DNA of 64,000 nt from Bradyrhizobium genosp. L. Its GTDB lineage: Bacteria; Pseudomonadota; Alphaproteobacteria; Rhizobiales; Xanthobacteraceae. A model generated the notes under the pieces. The model saw only the letters and a program-made list of their open reading frames with translations. It ran no database searches and was not told the DNA's origin. The stretch lies in assembly GCF_015624485.1 (NCBI RefSeq), contig NZ_CP061378.1:4216001-4280000 (forward strand), read 5' to 3'. This document shows positions 17,771 to 28,722 of the stretch, in pieces. The position numbers and the translations under genes were made by a program. Within the stretch, counting starts at the first letter, position 1. Each line of letters starts with the position of its first letter.

Positions 17771-19846
17771 TCACTCCGCTGCCGCCAGCACGTGCCCCGA
17801 CGCGAGCCGCGAGCATTCCGCCATCACGGCCGAGGCCCGTGCGATCGGGTTGGTCAGGTAGAAATCCGCAACCGTCGGCTGGAACGCCGCCTTGTCGACG
17901 CTGCCGCCCTTCCCCGCCAGCGCCTTGACGCTGTCGGCGGTGCCGGCCTCGATCTGGTCGAGCCGCATCAGATGCGGGGTGGCCTTGAACATCGCCTGGC
18001 GCAGCGCCTGCAGCGAGTCGAACGGCAGCTTCTTGCCGAGCACATCCGACAGCGCGCGAATGATCGCCCAGTCTTCGCGGGCCTCGCCCGGCGGGAAGGC
18101 GGCGCGGTTGGCGATCTGGACCCGGCCCTCGGTGTTGACATAGATGCCGGACTTCTCGGTGTAGGCCGCGCCCGGCAGGATGACGTCGGCGCGATGCGCG
18201 CCGCGGTCACCATGGGTGCCGATATAGACCACGAAGGTGCCATCCGGCACCGTCACCTCGTCGGCGCCGAGCGAGAACAGCACGTCGAGCGTCCCGAACG
18301 TCGTCATCTGCGCCGCGGTCAGGCCGCCTGCCGCAGGCGAAAAGCCGATATCGAGCGCGCCGGTGCGCGACGCCGTGTCCTGCAGCACCGCAAAGCCGTT
18401 CCAGCCGTCCTTGAGCGCGCCGACATCGACGGCGAGTTTCGCCGCCTGCGCCAGCACCGCCGCGCCGTCATGCCTGGTGTAGGCGCCGGCGCCGACCAGG
18501 ACGATCGGACGCTGCGCATTCTTCAGCACGTCGGCAAAGGCGTGCTTGCCGGCGGCGAGATCGGCAAGCGTGTCGCTGCCGGCGCCGAGATAGTCGTGCG
18601 GATAGGTGAAATCGGCCTTGCTGCCGATCAGGCCGACCTTGACCCCGCCGGCGCGCCAGCGCTTGCGGATCCGCGCGTTCAGCACCGCGGCTTCCTTGCG
18701 CGGATGCGAGCCGATGATCAGGATCGCATCGGCCTGGTCGATGCCGGCAATGCCCGGGTTGAAGATGTAGGCGCCGCGGCCGGCCTTGGCGTCGAAGGCG
18801 TCGCCGCCCTGCACCGCCAGATTGACCGAGCCGAACTTCGCCAGCAGCTCCTTCAGCGCATACATCTCGTCGACCGCGGCGAGATCGCCGGCGATGGCGC
18901 CGATCCGCTTGCCGTCGATGCGGCCGACCTTGGCCGCGATCGCCGCGAAGGCCTGCTGCCACGACGCCGGCTTGAGCTGGCCGTTCTCACGCACATAGGG
19001 ACGGTCGAGGCGCTGGGTGCGCAGGCCGTCGACGACGTGTCGGGTCTTGTCGGAGATCCATTCCTCGTTCACCGCCTCATTGATGCGCGGCAGGATCCGC
19101 ATCACCTCGCGGCCGCGGGTGTCGACGCGGATCGCCGAGCCGACGCCGTCCATGACGTCGACCGACTGGGTCTTGCCGAGCTCCCAGGGCCGCGCCGCGA
19201 ACGCGTAAGGCTTCGAGGTCAGCGCACCGACCGGGCAGATATCGACCAGATTGCCCTGCAGCTCCGAGGAGAGCGCGGACTCCAGATAGGTCGTGATCTC
19301 CATGTCCTCGCCGCGGCCGGTCGCGCCCATCTCCGGCGCGCCGCAGACCTCGGCGGAGAAACGGACGCAGCGCGTGCACTGGATGCAGCGGTTCATCGAG
19401 GTCTTGACCAGCGCGCCGAGATACTTGTCCTCGACCGCGCGCTTGTTCTCGGCGAAACGGCTGGTGTCGACACCGTAGCCCATCGCCTGGTCCTGCAGGT
19501 CGCATTCGCCGCCCTGGTCGCAGATCGGGCAGTCCAGCGGATGGTTGATCAGCAGGAATTCCATCACGCCTTCGCGGGCCTTCTTGACCATCGGCGAACG
19601 CGTCGAAATCTCCGGAGGCTCGCCCTTCGGGCCGGGCCGGCAGTCGCGCACGGCCCAGGCGCAGCTCGCGACCGGCTTCGGGCCGCCCTTCACCTCGACC
19701 AGGCACATCCGGCAATTGCCGGCGATCGACAGCCGCTCGTGGTAGCAGAAGCGCGGGATCTCGGCGCCGGCCGCCTCGCACGCCTGCAACAGCGTGTACT
19801 CCGGCGGGACATCGATCTCTTTGCCATCGATGATGATCTTGCTCAT
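17771..19846 (-). CDS. nuoG: NADH-quinone oxidoreductase subunit G
   Basis: The 691-residue iron-sulfur subunit of the peripheral arm binds a [2Fe-2S] cluster with cysteines in the [15 protein letters not shown] region. A His-Cys3 [4Fe-4S] cluster sits in [18 protein letters not shown], and a further [4Fe-4S] cluster is signalled by [13 protein letters not shown] molybdopterin-oxidoreductase-like domain without cofactor follows. There is no sign of the extra N7 cysteine motif. The gene starts seven bases after the stop of a small inserted gene. Confidence 0.97.
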   Translation of the reverse strand: MSKIIIDGKEIDVPPEYTLLQACEAAGAEIPRFCYHERLSIAGNCRMCLVEVKGGPKPVASCAWAVRDCRPGPKGEPPEISTRSPMVKKAREGVMEFLLINHPLDCPICDQGGECDLQDQAMGYGVDTSRFAENKRAVEDKYLGALVKTSMNRCIQCTRCVRFSAEVCGAPEMGATGRGEDMEITTYLESALSSELQGNLVDICPVGALTSKPYAFAARPWELGKTQSVDVMDGVGSAIRVDTRGREVMRILPRINEAVNEEWISDKTRHVVDGLRTQRLDRPYVRENGQLKPASWQQAFAAIAAKVGRIDGKRIGAIAGDLAAVDEMYALKELLAKFGSVNLAVQGGDAFDAKAGRGAYIFNPGIAGIDQADAILIIGSHPRKEAAVLNARIRKRWRAGGVKVGLIGSKADFTYPHDYLGAGSDTLADLAAGKHAFADVLKNAQRPIVLVGAGAYTRHDGAAVLAQAAKLAVDVGALKDGWNGFAVLQDTASRTGALDIGFSPAAGGLTAAQMTTFGTLDVLFSLGADEVTVPDGTFVVYIGTHGDRGAHRADVILPGAAYTEKSGIYVNTEGRVQIANRAAFPPGEAREDWAIIRALSDVLGKKLPFDSLQALRQAMFKATPHLMRLDQIEAGTADSVKALAGKGGSVDKAAFQPTVADFYLTNPIARASAVMAECSRLASGHVLAAAE

Positions 19847-19853
19847 GTCTGTC

Positions 19854-20350
19854 TCAGGTCTTTCCGAACTTGCAGTCGGGCGGTGCGACGCTGGCTGATG
19901 TCAGTGAGGTCTTCACCCATTGCTGGGTCTCAGTGCCGTAGGTCGCGAGATAGGCGGGCTGCGCCTGGTTCTTCTCGCAGAGGAACGGCAAATGCGGCTT
20001 CAAATCGTAGTCACAGGACGCCTGCCATTCGCGCTTGTCGGCGAACGCGGCGATGGTTTCCTCGCAGGCATAGAGGAAGTACGAGACGAAGCTCTCATAC
20101 TGGGCCCGCTCCTCGCGGCTGCCGGCCTTGATCGCCTGATAGTCGGGCTGGGCGAATTTCGGGTTCTTGAAGGCGAGATCGGTGTAGCCCAAATACGCCG
20201 TGCGCGCGGCGGACGCGCGGTTCGACGACCGGACCTCGTTGATTTGCAGCAGGACGGCGCCAAAGCCGAGCAGCGCCACGGTCGCGTGCGCCATCTGCGC
20301 AAGCGTCCCGTATTTCTGCCACCACGCGGCCTGTTGCACCATTGCCGTCA

Positions 20351-20351
<1 letters not shown>
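19854..20351 (-). CDS. Uncharacterised protein inside the nuo operon (between nuoF and nuoG)
   Basis: A 165-residue protein that I do not recognise as a complex I subunit. It has one likely transmembrane helix at about residues 20-38 (VALLGFGAVLLQI), then a polar, mainly helical domain. Two or three cysteines near residues 110-135 and one near the C-terminus (CDYDLKPHLPFLCEKN and PPDCKFGKT) could form disulphides if this part is periplasmic. Its start overlaps the nuoF stop by one base (TAATG), so it is translated with the operon. It might help assembly, but nothing in the sequence shows this. Confidence 0.8.
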
Positions 20352-21682
<1,331 letters not shown>

Positions 21683-21695
21683 AACTTTCCGAACA

Positions 21696-21860
21696 TCACC
21701 GATTGGCTTGGGAATAGGCGACCGCCGCGGCGCAGCAGCCGAAAGCCGCGGCCCACAGCAGGCTGTTTTCCAGCGCGGCGTTCAGCCCGTAGCGTTGCAG
21801 CAGAAACATGAAGCAGGCGGCCGCCGCGGTATGCAGCGCGATCGTGCGCCAGGCTTTCAT
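21696..21860 (-). CDS. Small membrane protein inside the nuo operon (between nuoE and nuoF)
   Basis: A 54-residue hydrophobic protein with two likely helices, [16 protein letters not shown] and [19 protein letters not shown] chose ATG 21860 because GGGGAG lies about 12 bases upstream; ATG 21884 or GTG 21905 would give 62 or 69 residues. Third codon positions are strongly GC-rich in this frame, unlike in the overlapping 76-codon frame that starts at the nuoE stop. The function is unknown. Its position suggests a link with complex I in this lineage. Confidence 0.65.
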   Translation of the reverse strand: MKAWRTIALHTAAAACFMFLLQRYGLNAALENSLLWAAAFGCCAAAVAYSQANR

Positions 21861-21908
21861 CGCAGCCGCTGCTCCCCGTTCCATTCGCCCGCATCTGAAC
21901 GCCACCCA

Positions 21909-22520
21909 TCAGGTGACCTCCTTCAGCGTGGTCGGGCCGCCGGCGGGGGCCGAGAACTGACGGTCAACCTGCGGACCGGGCTTCGGCGGATTGCCGGCGG
22001 CGAAGCCGTCGAGCACCTTGCCGAAGCTTTCCTTGGTCAGGTCCTCATAGGTGTCCTTCCAGATCAGCACCATCGGCGCGTTCACGCAGGCCCCGAGGCA
22101 CTCGACTTCTTCCCACGAGAAGGCGCCGTCCTTGGAGAGCTGGAACGGATCGTGATGGATGCGATGCTGGCAGACCTCGATCAGGTCGGCGGCGCCGCGC
22201 AGCCGGCACGGCGTGGTGCCGCAGACCTGGACATGCGCCTTCTTGCCGACCGGCGAGAGCTGGAACATGGTGTAGAAGGTCGCGATCTCGAGCATGCGGA
22301 TATGCGGCATCTCGAGCAGGTCGGCCACCGCACGGATCGCAGCTTCCGACACCCAGCCGTCATGCTGCTCCTGCACGCGCCACAGGATCGCGATCGCAGC
22401 CGAGGCCTGCCGACCCGGCGGATATTTCTCGATCTGCTTCTTCGCCCAGGCGAGATTCTCGTCCGTGAACGTGAAGCTCGCGGGCTGCAATTCCTTCGGG
22501 GCAAGGCGGCGGACGGACAT
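21909..22520 (-). CDS. nuoE: NADH-quinone oxidoreductase subunit E
   Basis: The 203-residue thioredoxin-fold subunit holds the N1a [2Fe-2S] cluster. The ligands are seen as [10 protein letters not shown] and [10 protein letters not shown]. It is longer than the E. coli form (166) because of a proline-rich C-terminal tail of about 35 residues ([20 protein letters not shown]), common in alphaproteobacteria and mitochondria. A spacer of 43 bases separates it from nuoD. Confidence 0.97.
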   Translation of the reverse strand: MSVRRLAPKELQPASFTFTDENLAWAKKQIEKYPPGRQASAAIAILWRVQEQHDGWVSEAAIRAVADLLEMPHIRMLEIATFYTMFQLSPVGKKAHVQVCGTTPCRLRGAADLIEVCQHRIHHDPFQLSKDGAFSWEEVECLGACVNAPMVLIWKDTYEDLTKESFGKVLDGFAAGNPPKPGPQVDRQFSAPAGGPTTLKEVT

Positions 22521-22563
22521 CGATCAAACTCTCAATTAGCGCGCGGTGCGGATGCGGACATCA

Positions 22564-23760
22564 TCACCGGTCGACCTCGCCGAACACGATGTCGAGCGAA
22601 CCAAGGATGGCGGAAACGTCGGCCAGCAAATGGCCCTTGCAGATGTGATCCATCGCCTGCAGATGGGCAAAGCCGGGCGCGCGGATCTTGCACTTGTAGG
22701 GCTTGTTGGTGCCGTCGGCGACGAGGAAGACGCCGAATTCGCCCTTCGGCGCCTCGACCGCGGCATAGACCTCGCCGGCCGGCACGTGAACGCCTTCGGT
22801 GTAGAGCTTGAAGTGGTGGATGAGGGCTTCCATCGAGCGCTTCATCTCGCCACGGCGCGGTGGCGCGACCTTGTTGTCCTCGACGACAACGGGCCCCTGC
22901 CCGTCTGATGCCTTCAGCTTCTGGACGCACTGCTTCATGATGCGCACCGACTGGCGCATCTCTTCCATGCGGATCAGGTAGCGGTCGTAGCAGTCGCCGT
23001 TCTTGCCGATCGGAATGTCGAACTCCATCTCGGCGTAGCATTCATAGGGCTGCGACTTGCGCAGGTCCCAGGCCGCGCCGGAGCCGCGCACCATCACGCC
23101 GGAGAAGCCCCACTCCCAGGCTTCCTTCAGCGGCACCACGCCGATGTCGACGTTGCGCTGCTTGAAGATGCGGTTGCCGGTCAAGAGCGTGTCGAGATCA
23201 TCGACCACCTTGAGGAACGGATCGCACCAGGCGTCGATGTCGTCGATCAGCTTCGGCGGCAGGTCCTGGTGCACGCCGCCGACGCGGAAGAAAGCCGCAT
23301 GCATGCGCGAGCCGGAGGCGCGCTCGTAGAACACCATCAGCTTCTCGCGCTCTTCAAACCCCCACAGCGGCGGGGTCAAGGCGCCGACGTCCATCGCCTG
23401 CGTGGTGACGTTGAGCAGATGCGAGAGGATGCGGCCGATCTCGCAATAGAGCACGCGGATCAACTGGCCGCGGCGCGGCACCGTGATGCCGAGCAGCTTC
23501 TCGGCCGCGAGGCAGAACGCATGCTCCTGGTTCATCGGCGCGACGTAGTCGAGCCGATCGAAATACGGGATCGCCTGCAGATAGGTCTTGTGCTCGATCA
23601 GCTTCTCGGTGCCGCGATGAAGCAGTCCGATATGCGGATCGACGCGCTCGACCACTTCGCCGTCGAGCTCCAGCACGAGGCGGAGCACGCCGTGAGCGGC
23701 CGGATGCTGCGGTCCAAAGTTGATGGTGAAGTTGCGCAGGTTTTGCGGCTGTTCATTCAT
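22564..23760 (-). CDS. nuoD: NADH-quinone oxidoreductase subunit D
   Basis: The 398-residue subunit forms the quinone site with NuoB. The N-terminal [21 protein letters not shown] contains the quinone-binding histidine. The ends of the protein keep the former NiFe-hydrogenase fold without metal cysteines. The start overlaps the nuoC stop by four bases (ATGA), so the two are coupled; they are separate here, not fused as in E. coli. Confidence 0.97.
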   Translation of the reverse strand: MNEQPQNLRNFTINFGPQHPAAHGVLRLVLELDGEVVERVDPHIGLLHRGTEKLIEHKTYLQAIPYFDRLDYVAPMNQEHAFCLAAEKLLGITVPRRGQLIRVLYCEIGRILSHLLNVTTQAMDVGALTPPLWGFEEREKLMVFYERASGSRMHAAFFRVGGVHQDLPPKLIDDIDAWCDPFLKVVDDLDTLLTGNRIFKQRNVDIGVVPLKEAWEWGFSGVMVRGSGAAWDLRKSQPYECYAEMEFDIPIGKNGDCYDRYLIRMEEMRQSVRIMKQCVQKLKASDGQGPVVVEDNKVAPPRRGEMKRSMEALIHHFKLYTEGVHVPAGEVYAAVEAPKGEFGVFLVADGTNKPYKCKIRAPGFAHLQAMDHICKGHLLADVSAILGSLDIVFGEVDR

Positions 23761-24374
23761 GGCTTCGGCTCCGCCTTGGCCTTCTCGTCGCCGGGCAGCG
23801 GATAATCAGCGCCTTCCCAGGGCGAGAGGAAATCGAACTTGCGGAATTCCTGGTTGAGCCTGACCGGCTCGTACAGCACCCGCTTCTCCTGGTCGTCGTA
23901 GCGGACCTCAACGAAGCCGGTGAGCGGAAAATCCTTGCGCAGCGGATGGCCATCGAAGCCGTAATCGGTGAGCAGGCGGCGCATGTCGGGATGGCCGATG
24001 AAGATCACGCCGTAGAGATCGTAGGTTTCGCGCTCGAACCAGTCGGCGCCCGGGAAGACGCTGATGATCGACGGCACCTGGGTGGTCTCGTCGGCCTGGC
24101 CGCGCAGCCGGATGCGGGCGTTCAGCACGGGCGACAGCAGATGGTAGACGACGTCGAAGCGCTTCTCGCGGCCGGGATGGTCGACCGCCGTGACGTCGGT
24201 GAAGTTGACGAAGCGGCAGTTGGCGTCATCCCGCAGGAATTTGACGACGTCGATGATCTTGCCGATCTCGACATCGATGGTGAGTTGGTTGAACGCGACC
24301 GAGTGCGCGGTGGCGGCGCCCGGGAGCGCGCTCACGATCGTCTGCCCAAGGGCGTCGAGCTTGCCGTCGTCCAT
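23757..24374 (-). CDS. nuoC: NADH-quinone oxidoreductase subunit C
   Basis: The 205-residue hydrophilic subunit of the peripheral arm shows the family signature [20 protein letters not shown], followed by [20 protein letters not shown]. The frame is open far upstream, but ATG 24374 ([10 protein letters not shown]) gives the family length and sits 11 bases after the nuoB stop. It scaffolds NuoD and NuoB. The C-terminal KAKAEPKP tail is a lineage extension. Confidence 0.96.
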   Translation of the reverse strand: MDDGKLDALGQTIVSALPGAATAHSVAFNQLTIDVEIGKIIDVVKFLRDDANCRFVNFTDVTAVDHPGREKRFDVVYHLLSPVLNARIRLRGQADETTQVPSIISVFPGADWFERETYDLYGVIFIGHPDMRRLLTDYGFDGHPLRKDFPLTGFVEVRYDDQEKRVLYEPVRLNQEFRKFDFLSPWEGADYPLPGDEKAKAEPKP

Positions 24375-24385
24375 GACGTAAAACC

Positions 24386-24976
24386 TTAGCGTTCGATGGT
24401 GCCGATGCGGCGAATCTTCTTTTGCAGCAAGAGCACGCCGTAGAGCAGCGCTTCCGCGGTGGGCGGGCAGCCCGGCACGTAGATGTCGATCGGCACGATG
24501 CGGTCGCAGCCGCGCACCACCGAGTAGGAATAGTGGTAGTACCCGCCGCCATTGGCGCAGGAGCCCATCGAGATGACGTAGCGCGGCTCCGGCATCTGGT
24601 CGTAGACCTTGCGCAGCGCCGGCGCCATCTTGTTGGTCAGGGTGCCGGCGACGATCATCACGTCGGACTGGCGCGGCGAGGCGCGCGGCGCGAAGCCGAA
24701 GCGCTCGACGTCGTAACGCGGCATCGAGACCTGCATCATCTCGACCGCGCAGCAGGCGAGACCGAAGGTCATCCACATCAAGGAGCCGGTCCGCGCCCAG
24801 GTGATCAGGTCGTCGGCGGCGGCGACGAAGAAGCCCTTGTCGGACAGCTCGTGATTGACCTCGAGGAAGAACGGGTCGTTGGCGCCGACCGGCTTGCCGG
24901 TCGACGGATCGAGGATGCCTTTCGGAGCTTGCGCGATCGCCGGCTGCGAAGAGGTAGCGGTGGGGCTCAATCCCAT
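24386..24976 (-). CDS. nuoB: NADH-quinone oxidoreductase subunit B
   Basis: The 196-residue subunit holds cluster N2, the last one before quinone. Tandem cysteines occur in ACCAVEMM, with further ligands in GSCANGGG and VPGCPP. ATG 24976 is used; the upstream open frame overlaps nuoA. The start lies inside the nuoA end with a 10-base overlap. An N-terminal extension of about 35 residues before [14 protein letters not shown] is normal for this group. Confidence 0.96.
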   Translation of the reverse strand: MGLSPTATSSQPAIAQAPKGILDPSTGKPVGANDPFFLEVNHELSDKGFFVAAADDLITWARTGSLMWMTFGLACCAVEMMQVSMPRYDVERFGFAPRASPRQSDVMIVAGTLTNKMAPALRKVYDQMPEPRYVISMGSCANGGGYYHYSYSVVRGCDRIVPIDIYVPGCPPTAEALLYGVLLLQKKIRRIGTIER

Positions 24977-25332
24977 TCGAGCGCGCCTTTCTTCCATTCG
25001 TAGGCAAATCCGACGGTCAGCACGGCCAGGAACACCATCATCGACCAGAACCCGGTCGCGCCGAGCTTTCCGAACGCCACGGCCCACGGGAACAAGAAGG
25101 CTACTTCGAGGTCGAAGATGATGAAGAGGATGGCCACCAGGTAGAAGCGGACGTCGAACTTCATGCGGGCGTCGTCGAATGCGTTGAATCCGCATTCATA
25201 GGCCGAGAGCTTTTCGGGATCCGGCGACTGGAACGCGACCAGGAACGGCGCAATCAGCAGTGCCAAGCCGATCAGGCTGGCGACCCCGATAAAGACCACA
25301 AGTGGGAGATAATTCTGCAGGATGCCGGTCAT
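24967..25332 (-). CDS. nuoA: NADH-quinone oxidoreductase subunit A
   Basis: The 121-residue, three-helix membrane subunit is the first gene of the nuo operon. The conserved loop [20 protein letters not shown] near the quinone chamber is clear. ATG 25332 ([10 protein letters not shown]) gives the standard length. The 214 bases between it and the MarR gene should hold the main nuo promoter. I see no convincing -35/-10 pair or operator there. Confidence 0.96.
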   Translation of the reverse strand: MTGILQNYLPLVVFIGVASLIGLALLIAPFLVAFQSPDPEKLSAYECGFNAFDDARMKFDVRFYLVAILFIIFDLEVAFLFPWAVAFGKLGATGFWSMMVFLAVLTVGFAYEWKKGALEWD

Positions 25333-25546
25333 CGGCGAGGCCTTTTTGCTGCGGCTCAGGGGTGCCGCAGATTCGTTGATTGGAATTGTTCTTGAGGCTT
25401 TAGCGCAGCGCAACAGGGGGCGCAAGACAAGCTATTTTGACGCTTTTACCGCCGTCTCCACGGGCGCTCGGCCCGATCAAGCGTCGCTGCCCGCCTCACT
25501 GGGGCAACGCGGTGACGGCGTCCGGGAGCCCTGCACTGCCCCCATA

Positions 25547-26062
25547 TCAGTCCAGCTCTTTCTCCACGGCGAGCATTTCGGCGGCGGTCGCAGCCAGCTG
25601 CTCGATATGTCCAAGCAGAACCTCAAGATCCCGCGGACTGAACTGTTCCAGCAAGCGCCGGTTGCGCTGCTGCGCGCCGGCCACGATGGCATCATGCGCG
25701 GCGAGCCCGGCTTTGGTCAGAGAGATCAGTGTCTCACGATTGTCACGCGGATTGGGCGCCTTGGCGACCAGCTTGCGCGCGACGAGTTCGGCGAGCGCCC
25801 GGCTGATCTGTCCCTTGTCCATGCCCACGGCCTCCGCCAGCCGAACCACGCTCATCGGCGGCCGACGGCCGAGCGAGGCGACCAGGCCGAACTCGACCGA
25901 GGACAGCCCGGTGAGGCGCCTGTAGCGCAGGATGGCGCCGCGCTTGAGCAGGTTCGCCACCACCATCAGCCGCGACGACAGCATGGCGGTGATCGGCGCC
26001 AGCTCGGCGTCAATCACGGTGTCCTGCGGCAGGGCCCGCGCGTTCTTCAGCTTCTCGGTCAT
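25547..26062 (-). CDS. MarR-family transcriptional regulator
   Basis: The 171-residue protein is a winged-helix MarR regulator. The recognition region is MSVVRLAEAVGMDKGQISRALAE followed by the wing APNPRDNRETLISLT with the conserved Asp-Arg pair. Helical dimerisation segments flank it. ATG 26062 is preferred to the TTG two codons earlier. It is divergent from the Rieske oxygenase gene, and palindromic sequence at 26110-26149 between them is a good operator candidate. It most likely represses the oxygenase-MFS pair until an aromatic acid binds. Confidence 0.92.
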   Translation of the reverse strand: MTEKLKNARALPQDTVIDAELAPITAMLSSRLMVVANLLKRGAILRYRRLTGLSSVEFGLVASLGRRPPMSVVRLAEAVGMDKGQISRALAELVARKLVAKAPNPRDNRETLISLTKAGLAAHDAIVAGAQQRNRRLLEQFSPRDLEVLLGHIEQLAATAAEMLAVEKELD

Positions 26063-26109
26063 GACCAATCTCTGCCAACAAAGCCGTGCGCTGCCAAGCT
26101 AACCAAGAT

Positions 26110-26149
26110 CGTTGACATTGTCATCGATATATCGTTGATTTGGTCAACG
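26110..26149. promoter_or_regulatory. Divergent promoter/operator region between MarR and Rieske genes
   Basis: Outer inverted repeats CGTTGAC (26110-26116) and GTCAACG (26143-26149) enclose a perfect 10-bp palindrome CGATATATCG (26125-26134). A consensus TTGACA (26112-26117) lies in the left arm in the plus direction, and TTGACC lies in the right arm in the minus direction. The layout suits a MarR dimer blocking both promoters. No good -10 box is obvious for either. Confidence 0.6.
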
Positions 26150-26186
26150 GACCGCGAGCAATGCGGCCGCGGCGGGAGGACACAGC

Positions 26187-27377
26187 ATGACCATCACCCA
26201 GCGGGATCGCGATCTCGGGACCGCCTATGCGATGAAGCCGTCGACCAGCCGGACCGAGCTCACCGCGGTGGCGCGCGGCACGCCGATGGGCGAATTGCTC
26301 CGTCGCTACTGGCACCCGATTGGCCTCGTCAGCGACGCCACCGATATCCCCAGGAAAGTCCGCGCGCTCGGCGAAGACCTTGTCCTGTTTCGTGACCGGC
26401 ATGGCCGGATCGGACTGTTGCATGCCCGCTGCTGCCATCGCGGCACCACGCTCTATTATGGCAAGGTCGAGGACGACGGCATCCGCTGCTGCTACCACGG
26501 CTGGAAATTCGACACCGAGGGCCATTGCCTGGAGCAGCCCTGCGAGCCCGAGGGCGGCCTGTTCAAGGACAAGGTGCGCCAGCCCTGGTATCCGGTGCAG
26601 GAACGCTATGGCCTGATCTTCGCGTACATGGGCCCGGCCGAGAAAATGCCGGTGCTGCCACGCTACGAGTGCCTCGAGACCATGGACGAGGCTGAAATCG
26701 TCGAGGCCGACGATTCCTCGATCGGCGGCGGGGGCCCGGCCGTGATCCCCTGCAACTGGTTGCAGCATTTCGAGAACGTGGTCGATCCCTACCACGTGCC
26801 CGTCCTGCACGGTTCGTTCTCAGGACCGCAATTCACCACCATGATGGCTTCGATGCCCGAGGTGAAGTTCGAGACGTCGCCGCGCGGCGTCTCGGTGCGC
26901 TCGATCCGCAAGCAGGATGACGGCCGCGTGTTCTACCGCGTCACCGAGGCCGCCCTGCCCACGCTGCGCGTCGTGCCCAATCCGCGGGTCGCGCAATTCG
27001 CCCGCGTGGAATCGATCGGCTGGACCTTGCCGATCGACGACACCTCGTTCCGGATCTACGTCGCCGGCCGGGTCAAGAATTCCGGCGACATCGGCCGCAT
27101 GCGCTCGAAGTTCAACGGCAAGTTCTGGTGGGATATGACCGAGCGGGAGCACCAGCAATTCCCCGGCGATTACGAGGCGCAGGTCGGCCAGGGACCGATG
27201 ACCGTTCATTCGGAGGAGCATTTCGGGCAGAGCGACCGCGGCATCCTGATGATCCGCCGCATGCTGACTGATCAGCTCGAAGCGATGGCCGCCGGCCGCG
27301 ACCCGATCGGGATCTCGTTCGACGCCGATGCGAAGCCGGTGGAGTTCGAGGCTGGGAACTATATCCGCGAGGCGTAA
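26187..27377 (+). CDS. Rieske aromatic ring-hydroxylating oxygenase, large subunit
   Basis: The 396-residue protein has an N-terminal Rieske [2Fe-2S] domain with ligands Cys82, His84, Cys101 and His104. The catalytic domain carries a mononuclear iron site in NVVDPYHVPVLHGSF (Asp200, His203, His208). This is the architecture of phthalate- and phenoxybenzoate-type oxygenases that work as a single component plus reductase. No reductase or ferredoxin gene is nearby, so electrons must come from elsewhere. GGGAGGA precedes ATG 26187. It is followed by an MFS gene after 43 bases. The substrate is probably a carboxylated aromatic compound, which is inference from the family. Confidence 0.92.
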   Translation: MTITQRDRDLGTAYAMKPSTSRTELTAVARGTPMGELLRRYWHPIGLVSDATDIPRKVRALGEDLVLFRDRHGRIGLLHARCCHRGTTLYYGKVEDDGIRCCYHGWKFDTEGHCLEQPCEPEGGLFKDKVRQPWYPVQERYGLIFAYMGPAEKMPVLPRYECLETMDEAEIVEADDSSIGGGGPAVIPCNWLQHFENVVDPYHVPVLHGSFSGPQFTTMMASMPEVKFETSPRGVSVRSIRKQDDGRVFYRVTEAALPTLRVVPNPRVAQFARVESIGWTLPIDDTSFRIYVAGRVKNSGDIGRMRSKFNGKFWWDMTEREHQQFPGDYEAQVGQGPMTVHSEEHFGQSDRGILMIRRMLTDQLEAMAAGRDPIGISFDADAKPVEFEAGNYIREA

Positions 27378-27420
27378 AGCCCGCGCGACCAAACGACAAT
27401 AAGGACATCAGGGGGAAGCC

Positions 27421-28713
27421 ATGGTCGACGTCGCACCACAAGCGACTGTGCAAGCGGAGGCCGCGGCACGCCCCTCCGCCCGCCGCTACTATGTGCTCGG
27501 CCTACTCACGATCATCTATGCGCTGAACTTCCTCGACCGTACGATCTTCAACGTGCTGATCGAGCCGATCAAGAAGGAGTTTGCGCTCAGCGACACCACG
27601 ATGGGACTGCTCGCAGGCTTCGGCTTCGTGCTGTTCTATTCGCTGCTCGGCATTCCCATCGCGCGGATGGCCGACCGCCTGAACCGCCGCAACATCGTCG
27701 CTTTGGCCTTCGCGTTCTGGAGCGCGATGACTTATCTTTGCGGCATGGCGTCCAGCGTCGGCACGCTGGCGCTGGCACGAATTGGTGTCGGCATCGGCGA
27801 GTCCGCCGGCACGCCGGCGTCGCAATCGATGATCGCCGATCTGTTCGACAAGAACGAGCGCCCGCGCGCGCTCGGCATCTATGCCATCGGCACCTATCTC
27901 GGCGTCTTCCTCGGCTATTTCATCGGCGGTTACGTCAACCAGCATTATGGCTGGCGGACGGCGTTCTTCACCGCGGGCCTGCCCGGCATCGCGCTCGCGG
28001 CGGTGCTGTGGCTGACGATCTCCGAGCCGCGGCGCGGCGCGATGGCCGAGACCTTCAAGGCGGAGCCGATCGGGCCGACGCTGCGCTTCCTTAGTCTCCA
28101 GCCGAGCTTCGTCATCGTGCTGATCGGTTTTTGCCTGACGACCTACACCAACTACGCCACCGCGGTCTGGATCCCGCCGTTCCTGGCGCGCATCCATCAT
28201 CTCACGAGCGCCGAGATCGGCACCTATGCCGGCACCTTCAAGGGCCTCGCCGGGATGGCAGGCACCCTGGTCGGCGGCCTCGTGGTGGCGCAGATCAGCC
28301 GCCGCGACGATCGCTGGAAACTATGGGCACCCGCGATCATGTCCGGCCTCGCCGGCCCGGTGTTCGCGCTGTGCATGCTGACGCAGAGCTTCACATTGAT
28401 GGTTGCGATGCTGGCGCTGACGTCGTTCATGGTCGGCTTCCATCTCGGCCCGATCTTCGCGATCGCCCAGACGGTGGCGAAGCCGAGCATGCGCGCGCTC
28501 GCCTCGGCGCTCGTCCTGCTTACCGCCACCTGCTTCGGCCAGGGTGTCGGCCCGCTCGCCGTCGGCATGATCAACGACGCGCTGAAGGGCAGTTACGGCG
28601 TCGATGCAGTGCGCTACTCGCTGCTGTCGGCCTCGGTGACGACGACGCTTGGCGCCGTCCTCTTCGTCTGGGCCGCGCGCTGGATCCGATCCGACATCGC
28701 GCGCGCGGCCTGA
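27421..28713 (+). CDS. MFS transporter
   Basis: The 430-residue protein has 12 hydrophobic helices. The MFS loop motif reads GIPIARMADRLNRRN near residues 75-90, and the helix 1 motif is YALNFLDRTIFNVL. The closest general type is the spinster-like/aromatic-acid carrier group. GGGGGAAG precedes the start. It is in the oxygenase operon and probably imports the oxygenase substrate. It ends nine bases from the convergent hydrolase gene. Confidence 0.92.
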   Translation: MVDVAPQATVQAEAAARPSARRYYVLGLLTIIYALNFLDRTIFNVLIEPIKKEFALSDTTMGLLAGFGFVLFYSLLGIPIARMADRLNRRNIVALAFAFWSAMTYLCGMASSVGTLALARIGVGIGESAGTPASQSMIADLFDKNERPRALGIYAIGTYLGVFLGYFIGGYVNQHYGWRTAFFTAGLPGIALAAVLWLTISEPRRGAMAETFKAEPIGPTLRFLSLQPSFVIVLIGFCLTTYTNYATAVWIPPFLARIHHLTSAEIGTYAGTFKGLAGMAGTLVGGLVVAQISRRDDRWKLWAPAIMSGLAGPVFALCMLTQSFTLMVAMLALTSFMVGFHLGPIFAIAQTVAKPSMRALASALVLLTATCFGQGVGPLAVGMINDALKGSYGVDAVRYSLLSASVTTTLGAVLFVWAARWIRSDIARAA

Positions 28714-28722
28714 TTGGCGACC

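Noticed and set aside
17702-20131. An 809-codon open frame antisense to nuoG
   Set aside because: It is explained by high GC content opposite nuoG and has no recognisable domain.
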